The notes under the pieces: model-generated | Seen by the model: the letters and a program-made list of their open reading frames with translations, nothing else | What the model was told of the DNA's origin: nothing | The model's database searches: none | In this document: one piece after another, positions 1-5,171 of the stretch | How the letters are laid out: the number at the start of each line of letters is the position of its first letter | Position numbering within the stretch: position 1 is the stretch's first letter | Source: Aquabacterium sp. | GTDB lineage: Bacteria > Pseudomonadota > Gammaproteobacteria > Burkholderiales > Burkholderiaceae_C | Length of the DNA stretch: 5,171 nucleotides | Assembly (NCBI GenBank): GCA_017989885.1 | Contig: JAGNPA010000165.1 | Coordinates: forward strand, 1-5,171 | Direction: 5' to 3' | Translations under genes and position numbers: made by a program

Positions 1-284
1 AGATGGCGCTGGTGCGGCCCCGGGTCGTGCTGGCGATGGGGCGCTTTGCGGTGCAGTCGCTGCTCAAGTCCAGCGAGCCCTTGGGCAAACTGCGTGGGCG
101 GGTACATCAGGTACAGGGCGTCCCGGTCATCGTCACCTACCACCCGGCCTACCTCTTGCGCTCACCGGCCGACAAGGCCTTGGCCTGGGATGACCTGTGC
201 CTGGCGCGCGAGGTGCTGATGCAGTCGCGGGCCCAATCTCCCGATCGCGCGCCTGATCGGGGGGCCGATCAATCGCCCAGGTAA
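1..284 (+). CDS. Uracil-DNA glycosylase, C-terminal part (5' end outside window)
   Basis: This is the C-terminal part of a uracil-DNA glycosylase superfamily protein, which removes uracil from DNA to start base-excision repair. The frame is open from the left edge and ends at TAA (282-284). The visible 93 residues begin inside the domain: a VVLAMGRFA strand-helix segment, then GKLRGRVH, then the catalytic-loop motif YHPAYLLRSP (about residues 46-55), followed by K..AWDDL. The HPAYLLR form fits the Fe-S-containing family 4/5-like enzymes common in proteobacteria. The N-terminal active-site motif and the cysteine ligands would lie upstream, so the subfamily is not proven. The methionine at base 3 is unlikely to be the start because it lies mid-fold. 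The last 15 or so residues are a polar tail with repeated P-D-R units, encoded by a small inverted-repeat patch. The gene overlaps the convergent corA by 16 bases. Confidence 0.88.
   Translation, partial: MALVRPRVVLAMGRFAVQSLLKSSEPLGKLRGRVHQVQGVPVIVTYHPAYLLRSPADKALAWDDLCLAREVLMQSRAQSPDRAPDRGADQSPR
254..271. repeat. Short hairpin at the convergent UDG/corA gene ends
   Basis: TGATCGG (254-260) and CCGATCA (265-271) form a perfect 7-bp stem with a GGGG loop. A further copy of CCGATC at 241-246 could pair instead with GATCGG (255-260). The corA stop codon (minus strand, 271-269) lies in the stem. No T-run follows on either strand, so it is not a canonical intrinsic terminator. It may still act as a 3'-end stabilising or pausing structure for either transcript; that role is inferred. 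Confidence 0.4.
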
Positions 285-1507
285 CGGTTGCGCCGGAACC
301 ACCACACCAGCGTCACCACCACCAGGGCCATCAGACCAAACGCCAGCCAGAACCCACCACTGGAGTGGATCAGGGGCAGGGCGTCGAAGTTCATGCCGAA
401 CACCCCGGTGATGAGGTTGAGCGGCAGGAAGATGGCGGTCAACACCGTCAGGGTGCGCATGATGGCGTTGGTGCGGCTGCCCTGCAGCGAAAAATGCATC
501 TGCACGGCGCTTTCCGACGAGGTCTCCAGCCGGCGCACATGGTTGAGCACCCGCTCGATGTGTTCTTGCACGTCACGCGAGCGCACCCGCAGCACTTCGC
601 GTTCGCGGGCGGCCAAGGGGTCGGTGGGCATCGGCCAGTCTTCCAGCGCATCGATCCACTCCTGCAGGGCGCTGCGCTGGTCCTCGCAGATGTCTTCCAG
701 CATGTGCAAGGTGTTGCGCGAGGCCAGCAGGGCCTGCCAGTGGCGAAAGCGGCCGCTGCTGCGCAGCATGTCCTGTTGCAGATAGCCCAGCTGGCGGGTC
801 AGCAGCCGGCGCAGGTCCAGGTAGCTGTCCACCATGTGGTTGACGATGCGCAGCATCAGGTCGGCCGGGCTGGGCGGCAGGCGGGACGGGCCGCGTCCCT
901 CCGTGCGATGGCCGTGTGCCAGTCCGGCGAGGTGGTGTTCTTCGATCAGATACGGGTCCACGCCCAGGTGCGCCTCCTCGTCGTCGTGCGCTGGACGCTT
1001 GACGTCGTTGAGCGGCGAGGCCCCACCCTGGCCAGCCACCGGGCTCCCCGGTCCCCCTTGCCCCAATTGACTCAAGCGGGTCTGGAAAAAATCCCGTACC
1101 GAGCAATCGGCCGGGTGCACCGTCAGCAGCACGCGGTCGAACACCGCGAAGCCCACCGGGCTGGTGTCGATGGCGGCCAGGGCCTGGCTGGCGCTGGAGG
1201 CCGTGCCGCGCTCCTCGTCCAGGAACATCCGCTCGGTGCCCTGACCTGCGGCCAGCCGGCGGAACACCAACAGGTCGTACCACGAGGTGTAGTCGTACTG
1301 CGAGGGCAGCTGCGGGTTGATCAGGTCGGAGACGTGCAGATCGACCAGGCCCCCGCCGGCCAGCCGGTGCAGGTGTTCCTGCGTCCGCTCAAGTTGCACC
1401 TCGAAGACGCGACGGCTGCAGGTCACCCACAGGAAACCCTGCGCAGGCAGGGTGGCGGGCCAGTCAGGCAGTTCGGCGAAGCTGTCGTGGATCAGGAAAA
1501 AGCGCAC
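269..1507 (-). CDS. corA: CorA-family divalent metal ion transporter
   Basis: This is a 412-residue inner-membrane channel protein of the CorA family, which in other bacteria forms pentamers conducting Mg2+ (also Co2+ or Ni2+). Seen directly: a cytoplasmic alpha/beta N-terminal domain with VFDRVLLTVHP (about 122-132), long helices rich in R, E and L (about 215-345), and two C-terminal membrane segments (about 350-370 and 385-405). The signature GMN is at residues 371-373, in GVFGMNFDALP, followed by a short loop and a basic C-terminus. GMN favours CorA over ZntB-type proteins with variant motifs, but the substrate cannot be read from sequence. An unusual insert of roughly 65 residues (about 147-211), rich in Gly, Pro, His and acidic residues, lies between the N-terminal domain and the long helices. 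The start is GTG, supported by AGGGG five bases upstream and an N-terminus typical of the family. The gene lies 29 bases after hemB, probably in one operon. Confidence 0.92.
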   Translation of the reverse strand: MRFFLIHDSFAELPDWPATLPAQGFLWVTCSRRVFEVQLERTQEHLHRLAGGGLVDLHVSDLINPQLPSQYDYTSWYDLLVFRRLAAGQGTERMFLDEERGTASSASQALAAIDTSPVGFAVFDRVLLTVHPADCSVRDFFQTRLSQLGQGGPGSPVAGQGGASPLNDVKRPAHDDEEAHLGVDPYLIEEHHLAGLAHGHRTEGRGPSRLPPSPADLMLRIVNHMVDSYLDLRRLLTRQLGYLQQDMLRSSGRFRHWQALLASRNTLHMLEDICEDQRSALQEWIDALEDWPMPTDPLAAREREVLRVRSRDVQEHIERVLNHVRRLETSSESAVQMHFSLQGSRTNAIMRTLTVLTAIFLPLNLITGVFGMNFDALPLIHSSGGFWLAFGLMALVVVTLVWWFRRNRYLGD

Positions 1508-1512
1508 GGAAA

Positions 1513-1517
1513 CCCCT
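1513..1517 (-). promoter_or_regulatory. Ribosome binding site of corA
   Basis: On the minus strand AGGGG lies five bases before the GTG at 1507. It is the only good Shine-Dalgarno match before any gene start in this window and supports GTG as the corA start. It lies in the 29-base hemB-corA gap. Confidence 0.55.
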
Positions 1518-1536
1518 GGGTGACGTCGGCCGCATC

Positions 1537-2556
<1,020 letters not shown>

Positions 2557-2559
2557 TCA

Positions 2560-2589
2560 ATCAGAGGGGCGTGGGGGGCAAAACGGCAA
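2560..2589 (-). promoter_or_regulatory. Possible hemB promoter (weak)
   Basis: Read on the minus strand, TTGCCG (2589-2584) and TCTGAT (2565-2560) are 18 bases apart, each matching the sigma70 consensus at four of six positions. They would start transcription about 10 bases before the hemB ATG, consistent with the missing Shine-Dalgarno sequence. The match is weak and other starts farther upstream are possible. Confidence 0.22.
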
Positions 2590-2637
2590 AGGCGGTAAAA
2601 ATTCCTGTCTGGCGGTGTTGCGGCGGTGAGCCATCGA

Positions 2638-2666
2638 GAGACAGGCTTGGGCATCCCCCCTATAAT
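2638..2666 (+). promoter_or_regulatory. Strong sigma70-type promoter in the hemB-hemJ spacer
   Basis: GAGACA (2638-2643, four of six matches to TTGACA) is followed by an optimal 17-base spacer and a perfect TATAAT (2661-2666). Transcription would begin near 2673. This is the best promoter match seen in the window. It faces hemJ and lies about 100 bases before an intrinsic terminator, so it should yield either a short RNA or a terminated leader. Confidence 0.7.
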
Positions 2667-2675
2667 TCGCCTTGA

Positions 2676-2717
2676 ATGATACGCCGCAAGGCCTCATTCC
2701 CTGCTTTTCCTCCCTGA
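2676..2717 (+). other. Possible 13-residue leader peptide ending Pro-Pro-stop
   Basis: An ATG about three bases after the predicted transcription start opens a short frame, MIRRKASFPAFPP, ending at TGA (2715-2717). It has no Shine-Dalgarno and would be translated as a nearly leaderless message. Consecutive prolines just before a stop are known to slow bacterial ribosomes. The final Pro-Pro codons and the first bases of the stop lie in the CCUCCC loop, so stalling there could change folding of the downstream helices. A frame this short can arise by chance, so this is a hypothesis. Confidence 0.22.
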
Positions 2718-2755
2718 GCAGGTGCCTTACCGTGATGACAGCGTGAAGGCTTGCA

Positions 2756-2786
2756 AGCCCCGGCCTCTGGCCGGGGCTCTTTTTTT
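2756..2786 (+). terminator. Intrinsic terminator upstream of hemJ
   Basis: AGCCCCGGCC (2756-2765) and GGCCGGGGCT (2769-2778) form a perfect 10-bp GC-rich stem with a three-base TCT loop. One C and then seven T (2780-2786) follow. It is a textbook rho-independent terminator for plus-strand transcription from the promoter at 2638-2666. hemJ begins 56 bases beyond it, so hemJ needs readthrough or its own promoter. Just before it, GGCTTGCAAGCC (2748-2759) is a perfect palindrome that overlaps the foot of the stem. Confidence 0.88.
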
Positions 2787-2799
2787 GCACTTTGCAAAA
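2783..2799. repeat. Inverted repeat after the terminator, possible operator
   Basis: TTTTGCA (2783-2789) and TGCAAAA (2793-2799) are perfect inverted repeats around CTT. The left arm uses the end of the terminator T-run. A third TTTGC copy lies at 2801-2805. The site is 43-60 bases upstream of the hemJ ATG, where an operator could act, but no particular regulator is recognised. It may simply be an AT-rich by-product of the terminator. Confidence 0.35.
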
Positions 2800-2830
2800 C
2801 TTTGCGAGGCCGGCTGTGTGGCCGGGTGGC

Positions 2831-2836
2831 CATAAT
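2831..2836 (+). promoter_or_regulatory. Putative -10 element for leaderless hemJ
   Basis: CATAAT matches TATAAT at five of six positions. Six bases (cgggcc) separate it from the hemJ ATG, which places the expected transcription start on the A of ATG. No Shine-Dalgarno is present upstream, consistent with a leaderless mRNA. No convincing -35 is seen; the region is occupied by repeated GGCC/CCGG words, including a 5-bp inverted repeat (CCGGC 2810-2814, GCCGG 2821-2825). Confidence 0.45.
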
Positions 2837-2842
2837 CGGGCC

Positions 2843-3289
2843 ATGAGCAATGCCTACCTCTGGGTCAAAGCCCTCCACATCATCTTCGTGGCCAGCTGGT
2901 TTGCCGGTCTGTTTTACCTGCCGCGCCTGTTCGTCAACCTGGCCATGGTGCCCGCTGACAGCCATGCCGAGCGTGAGCGCTTGCTCATCATGGCCCGCAA
3001 GCTCTACCGCTTCAGCACCATCCTGATGGTGCCGGCGCTGGTGCTGGGTTTCCTGCTGTGGCTGTACTTTGGCATTGGCAAGGGGCCCGGGCAGATCTGG
3101 ATCCACATCAAGCTGCTGCTGGTGTTGGGCGTGGTCGGCTACCACCACATGTGTCGTCGCCTGCTGCGCACCTTTGAAGACCTGCACAACCGCCGCACCC
3201 ACCGCTGGTATCGGGTCTTCAACGAGGTGTCGGTGTTGCTGTTTGCAGCCACCGTCTTCCTGGTGGTGCTCAAGCCCACCGCGGGCTGA
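2843..3289 (+). CDS. hemJ: HemJ-type protoporphyrinogen IX oxidase (CopD-like/UPF0093 membrane protein)
   Basis: HemJ oxidises protoporphyrinogen IX to protoporphyrin IX, the penultimate step of haem synthesis, in the inner membrane of many proteobacteria that lack HemG or HemY. The 148-residue length is typical. The first membrane helix carries YLWVKALHIIFVASWFAG with conserved His12. Further segments lie at about 57-77, 86-104 (WIHIKLLLVL, conserved Lys90) and 126-144, and the C-terminus NEVSVLLFAATVFLVVLKP matches the family ending. The His and Lys correspond to residues known to matter in HemJ and its haem binding. The ATG at 2843 is chosen because the family N-terminus starts here; an upstream in-frame ATG at 2792 would add 17 unrelated residues and lies in the inverted repeat. 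No Shine-Dalgarno is present; a -10-like box suggests leaderless expression. Divergence from hemB supports the haem role. Confidence 0.9.
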   Translation: MSNAYLWVKALHIIFVASWFAGLFYLPRLFVNLAMVPADSHAERERLLIMARKLYRFSTILMVPALVLGFLLWLYFGIGKGPGQIWIHIKLLLVLGVVGYHHMCRRLLRTFEDLHNRRTHRWYRVFNEVSVLLFAATVFLVVLKPTAG

Positions 3290-3296
3290 GCCCGCG
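3280..3296 (+). repeat. Hairpin with the hemJ stop codon as its loop
   Basis: CGCGGGC (3280-3286) and GCCCGCG (3290-3296) form a perfect 7-bp stem, and the three-base loop is exactly the hemJ TGA. No T-run follows, so full termination is not expected. It may pause transcription, or protect the hemJ 3' end and reduce translation into the next gene; these roles are inferred. Confidence 0.5.
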
Positions 3297-3318
3297 CGGC
3301 GTGGTGTCCCGGTCTGCC

Positions 3319-4464
3319 ATGCCTGAGCATCGCAGCGCGGCCTGGCCCCTGACCTGGGTCGCGGTCGCCCTGGTGGTGTACGCCACCTTGCACCCCCTGA
3401 CGGGCTGGCAGTGGCCGGCCAGTCACAGCTTCACCTGGGTGCTGCCCAAGCACCGTCATGAGGTGGCCAATGACCTGGTTGGCAACATTCTGGGTTACCT
3501 GCCACTGGGCCTGATCCTGTGCCTGGCGCACCTGCGCAGTGGGCGCTCCGCCTTGTGGGCGGTGCCCCTGACGCTGCTGCCGGCCTCGGGCTTGTCCTAC
3601 GCGCTGGAGTTGGCGCAGTTCGCGCTGCCCAATCGGGTGCCCTCCGTCACCGACTGGATGCTCAACACCCTGGGCGCGGCCTGGGGCACGCTGGCGGCCG
3701 TCACCGTGCACGCACTGGGCCTGGTCGATGGTTGGCATCGCTTGCGTGAGCGTTGGTTCATCCCGCAAGCCGGCATGGGCTTGGTGCTGCTGTGGTTGTG
3801 GCCCCTGGGGCTGCTGTTTCCGCCGCCCTTGCCGCTGGGGGAGGGTCAGTTGTGGCCGCATGTGCGCCTGGCCCTGGTGGACTGGATGGCCGACACCCCC
3901 TGGCAAGCCTGGTTGTTGCCGGACGACCCGCTCAGCCTGTGGGCGAGCGTGAACATGTCGGGGGTGAGCGCCATGTGGGCGGCCCCCATCGAGGCCCTCA
4001 CTGTGGCGGCCGGCATGCTGGCGCCGCTGTGCCTGGCCTGCGCGGTGGCCCGCTCGCCGCGGCCGCGGCTGGTGATGTGGACGGCGCTGGTCTTGTCGGC
4101 GATCGGGGCCAGTGTCCTGTCGGCGGCCCTGAACTTCGGGCCGCCCCATGCGTTCAGCTGGGTGACCCTGCCCACCAGTGTGGGCTTGCTGGTGGGCGCG
4201 GCTGGCGGCATGCTGCTGGTGCAGCGCAGCCGGATGACCTGCGCGGTGCTGGGTGTGGGCGTGTTGCTGGCGCTGATCGGCCTGATCCACCTCGCTCCCC
4301 TTGATCCCTATTACGCCCAGACCCTGCAGGCCTGGGAGCAGGGGCGTTTCATCCGCTTTCACGGCCTGTCACGCTGGTTTGGCATCCTGTGGCCTTACGT
4401 CGCCCTGGGCTGGTTGCTGACACGGCTGTGGGGCCGTGAAGGCCGCCCGGCCCCCACCCCATAA
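3319..4464 (+). CDS. VanZ family membrane protein
   Basis: This is a polytopic inner-membrane protein of about 381 residues. The N-terminal half carries the VanZ-like pattern: a first helix WVAVALVVYATLHPLTGW (about 13-30), NILGYLPLGL (56-65) and ELAQFALPNRVPSVTDWMLNTLGAAWG (97-123, conserved E, Q, R, S, D, N and G). About five further hydrophobic helices follow (near 150-168, 224-243, 252-271, 283-301 and 307-325), then a conserved-looking QGRFIRFHGLSRWFG and a last helix (about 353-370). VanZ itself gives low-level teicoplanin resistance in Gram-positives, but long proteobacterial homologues have no established function, so resistance should not be assumed. The start is uncertain: ATG at 3319 is preferred, while in-frame GTG codons at 3301 and 3304 would add six or five residues. 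None has a Shine-Dalgarno. The gene lies 29 bases after hemJ and nine bases before the ferredoxin gene, likely co-transcribed. Confidence 0.85.
   Translation: MPEHRSAAWPLTWVAVALVVYATLHPLTGWQWPASHSFTWVLPKHRHEVANDLVGNILGYLPLGLILCLAHLRSGRSALWAVPLTLLPASGLSYALELAQFALPNRVPSVTDWMLNTLGAAWGTLAAVTVHALGLVDGWHRLRERWFIPQAGMGLVLLWLWPLGLLFPPPLPLGEGQLWPHVRLALVDWMADTPWQAWLLPDDPLSLWASVNMSGVSAMWAAPIEALTVAAGMLAPLCLACAVARSPRPRLVMWTALVLSAIGASVLSAALNFGPPHAFSWVTLPTSVGLLVGAAGGMLLVQRSRMTCAVLGVGVLLALIGLIHLAPLDPYYAQTLQAWEQGRFIRFHGLSRWFGILWPYVALGWLLTRLWGREGRPAPTP
4428..4457 (+). repeat. GC-rich inverted repeat at the end of the VanZ gene
   Basis: GGGGCCG (4430-4436) and CGGCCCC (4448-4454) are perfect inverted repeats around 11 bases. 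With a one-base bulge (C4455), the stem extends by two pairs to 4428-4457. It lies inside the last VanZ codons, immediately upstream of the -10-like box of the ferredoxin gene, where a -35 would be. It could be an RNA hairpin limiting readthrough or a protein-binding site. In such GC-rich DNA, chance cannot be excluded. Confidence 0.35.
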
Positions 4465-4467
4465 AAT
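4462..4467 (+). promoter_or_regulatory. Putative -10 element for a leaderless ferredoxin mRNA
   Basis: TAAAAT matches TATAAT at five of six positions, and six bases (acgacc) separate it from the ATG at 4474. The predicted transcription start is therefore the A of ATG, the same geometry as at hemJ. Its first three bases are the VanZ stop codon. No Shine-Dalgarno and no convincing -35 are seen. Confidence 0.42.
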
Positions 4468-4473
4468 ACGACC

Positions 4474-4800
4474 ATGAGCTATTACCAGCGCCACATCTTC
4501 TTCTGTCTCAACCAGCGCATCAATGGCGAAGCCAGTTGCGGTGACCATGACGCCAAAGCGGGCTTCGATCACTGCAAGCAGCGGGTCGCCGAAGCCGGGC
4601 TCAATGGCAAGGGGCAGGTGCGTGTCAACAAGGCTGGCTGCCTGGACCGCTGCGCGGGTGGCCCGGTCGCCGTGGTCTACCCGGAAGGGGTCTGGTACAC
4701 CTTCGTCGACAAGTCCGACATCGACGAGATCGTCGATCGCCACCTCGCCAAGGGTGAGGTCGTCGAGCGCCTGGTGCTGCCGGACGACGTGGGGCGCTGA
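4474..4800 (+). CDS. Thioredoxin-fold (2Fe-2S) ferredoxin
   Basis: This is a 108-residue soluble protein of the thioredoxin-like 2Fe-2S ferredoxin group (Shethna/Aquifex-type). Cys11 and Cys22 lie in HIFFCLN and ASCGDHDA. Cys56 and Cys60 lie in GCLDRCAGGPVAVVYPEGVWY, the typical ligand pattern of one Cys pair near the N-terminus and a CxxxC later. The extra Cys34 (FDHCKQR) is probably not a ligand. A helix with acidic residues (SDIDEIVDRHL, about 81-91) and VERLVLPDD close the protein. The physiological electron partner is unknown; nothing in the neighbourhood is an obvious redox enzyme apart from HemJ. The ATG at 4474 gives the standard N-terminus and has no Shine-Dalgarno. The gene follows VanZ by nine bases and precedes the hydrolase by six, so it is probably in the same transcription unit, perhaps with its own promoter. 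Confidence 0.9.
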   Translation: MSYYQRHIFFCLNQRINGEASCGDHDAKAGFDHCKQRVAEAGLNGKGQVRVNKAGCLDRCAGGPVAVVYPEGVWYTFVDKSDIDEIVDRHLAKGEVVERLVLPDDVGR

Positions 4801-4806
4801 GACGCC

Positions 4807-5171
4807 ATGATCGGACGCCCTGCTTCCCAGACCATCGACGGGCCTGCCGGCCTGCTCGAAGTGGTGATCGAAGAGCCTGCCCACGCCCCTGTGGGCTTGG
4901 CGGTCATTGCCCACCCGCATCCGCTCCAGGGCGGCACCATGGACAACAAGGTCGTGCACACCCTGTGCCGGGCCTTTGTGCTGGCCGGGTGGCGCGCGGT
5001 GCGCTTCAACTTCCGGGGTGTGGGTCAGTCGGAAGGGGGTTGGGACGAAGGTCGCGGTGAGACCGCCGACCTGCTCACCGTGGTTGCCCACCACCTCACC
5101 GACCCGGCGCTCAAGGGCCTGCCGCTGGCGTTGGCCGGCTTTTCGTTCGGCGGCTATGTCGCGGCCCAGGC
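4807..5171 (+). CDS. Alpha/beta hydrolase, N-terminal part (3' end outside window)
   Basis: This is the first 121 or so residues of an alpha/beta-fold serine hydrolase; the frame stays open to the right edge. It shows the strand GLAVIAHPHPLQGGTMDNKVV (about 30-50; the HPHP and GG segment probably contributes to the oxyanion hole), then WRAVRFNFRGVGQSEG (62-77), then the nucleophile elbow GFSFGGYVAA with candidate Ser113. The Asp and His of the triad would lie downstream. The NFRGVGxSxG and HPHPxxGG pattern belongs to a small uncharacterised subgroup of proteobacterial hydrolases; the substrate is unknown. The ATG at 4807 lies six bases after the ferredoxin stop. Its nearest purine-rich tract is GGGG at 4791-4794, farther upstream than usual, so translation may depend on coupling to the upstream gene. 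Confidence 0.88.
   Translation, partial: MIGRPASQTIDGPAGLLEVVIEEPAHAPVGLAVIAHPHPLQGGTMDNKVVHTLCRAFVLAGWRAVRFNFRGVGQSEGGWDEGRGETADLLTVVAHHLTDPALKGLPLALAGFSFGGYVAAQ

Larger units (their letters stand above)
2673..2786 (+). ncRNA. Candidate small RNA or hemJ leader (attenuator-like), about 114 nt
   Basis: The RNA is bounded by a consensus promoter and an intrinsic terminator. Helices seen inside are CCTGCT (2700-2705) with AGCAGG (2717-2722) around an 11-nt loop TTTCCTCCCTG, and GCCTT (2724-2728) pairing either with AAGGC at 2688-2692 or with AAGGC at 2746-2750. In addition, GGCT (2748-2751) can pair with AGCC (2756-2759), which is the foot of the terminator. These pairings are partly mutually exclusive, as in attenuators. 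The CCUCCC-bearing loop resembles the C-rich, Shine-Dalgarno-complementary loops of regulatory sRNAs. No match was recognised to tRNA, the signal recognition particle RNA core, 6S RNA or a known riboswitch. Because hemJ starts 56 bases beyond the T-run, it could be a free sRNA, a hemJ leader, or both. Existence as a transcript is fairly likely; its role is unknown. Confidence 0.6.

Noticed and set aside
2669..2692. Hairpin GCCTTG / CAAGGC at the 5' end of the candidate RNA
   Set aside because: The pairing is perfect on DNA, but most of the left arm lies upstream of the predicted transcription start (about 2673), so it would not be in the RNA. It matters only if transcription starts earlier.
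2673..2786. Identity of the candidate RNA as a tRNA, SRP RNA, 6S RNA or known riboswitch
   Set aside because: There is no tRNA T-loop sequence, no SRP GGAAGGAAGC-like core, it is too short for 6S RNA, and no known riboswitch core was recognised.
2557..2850. 97-residue minus-strand frame across the hemB-hemJ spacer
   Set aside because: It reads through the promoter and terminator of the candidate RNA, has no recognisable domain and no good ribosome site.
3301..3318. GTG starts at 3301 or 3304 for the VanZ-family gene
   Set aside because: Possible, but no ribosome site supports them and the ATG at 3319 gives a better family-like N-terminus; kept only as alternatives.
3139..4362. Long minus-strand open frame opposite hemJ and the VanZ gene
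   Set aside because: Extremely Gln/His/Arg-rich with no domain; the opposite strand encodes membrane proteins with family motifs.
4369..5094. Minus-strand open frame opposite the ferredoxin and hydrolase genes
   Set aside because: It spans two well-supported genes and their junction and shows no family motif.

Overview
The window is high-GC bacterial chromosome with short spacers and no mobile-element signals. Its gene content and protein style (Mg-type HemB, the short HemJ/CopD-like protein, a long VanZ-family protein, a thioredoxin-fold 2Fe-2S ferredoxin) suggest a betaproteobacterium of the order Burkholderiales. That placement is inferred from recognised families and was not searched.

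Layout, left to right. (1) The 3' end of a uracil-DNA glycosylase gene on the plus strand overlaps, tail to tail, the end of a CorA-family metal transporter gene. (2) corA and hemB lie on the minus strand, 29 bases apart, as a probable hemB-corA operon. HemB is the Asp-type (Mg2+-dependent) enzyme, so a magnesium-dependent haem enzyme sits with a CorA-type transporter. (3) About 298 bases separate hemB from the divergent plus-strand genes. This gap holds a strong sigma70-type promoter with a perfect TATAAT, about 114 nt of structured transcribed sequence, a near-perfect intrinsic terminator and an adjoining inverted repeat. It is either a free small RNA or an attenuator-type leader ahead of hemJ. 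The RNA could encode a 13-residue peptide ending Pro-Pro-stop, whose last codons lie in a CCUCCC-containing hairpin loop. (4) Four plus-strand genes follow: hemJ (protoporphyrinogen oxidase), a VanZ-family membrane protein, a small 2Fe-2S ferredoxin and the start of an alpha/beta hydrolase that runs off the window.

hemB and hemJ act early and late in the same tetrapyrrole pathway, and the divergent spacer is where they could be co-regulated. Several starts lack a Shine-Dalgarno sequence. hemJ and the ferredoxin gene each have a -10-like hexamer exactly six bases before ATG, which suggests leaderless transcripts. The most interesting region is the hemB-hemJ spacer; the protein-coding genes are otherwise mostly ordinary housekeeping genes.
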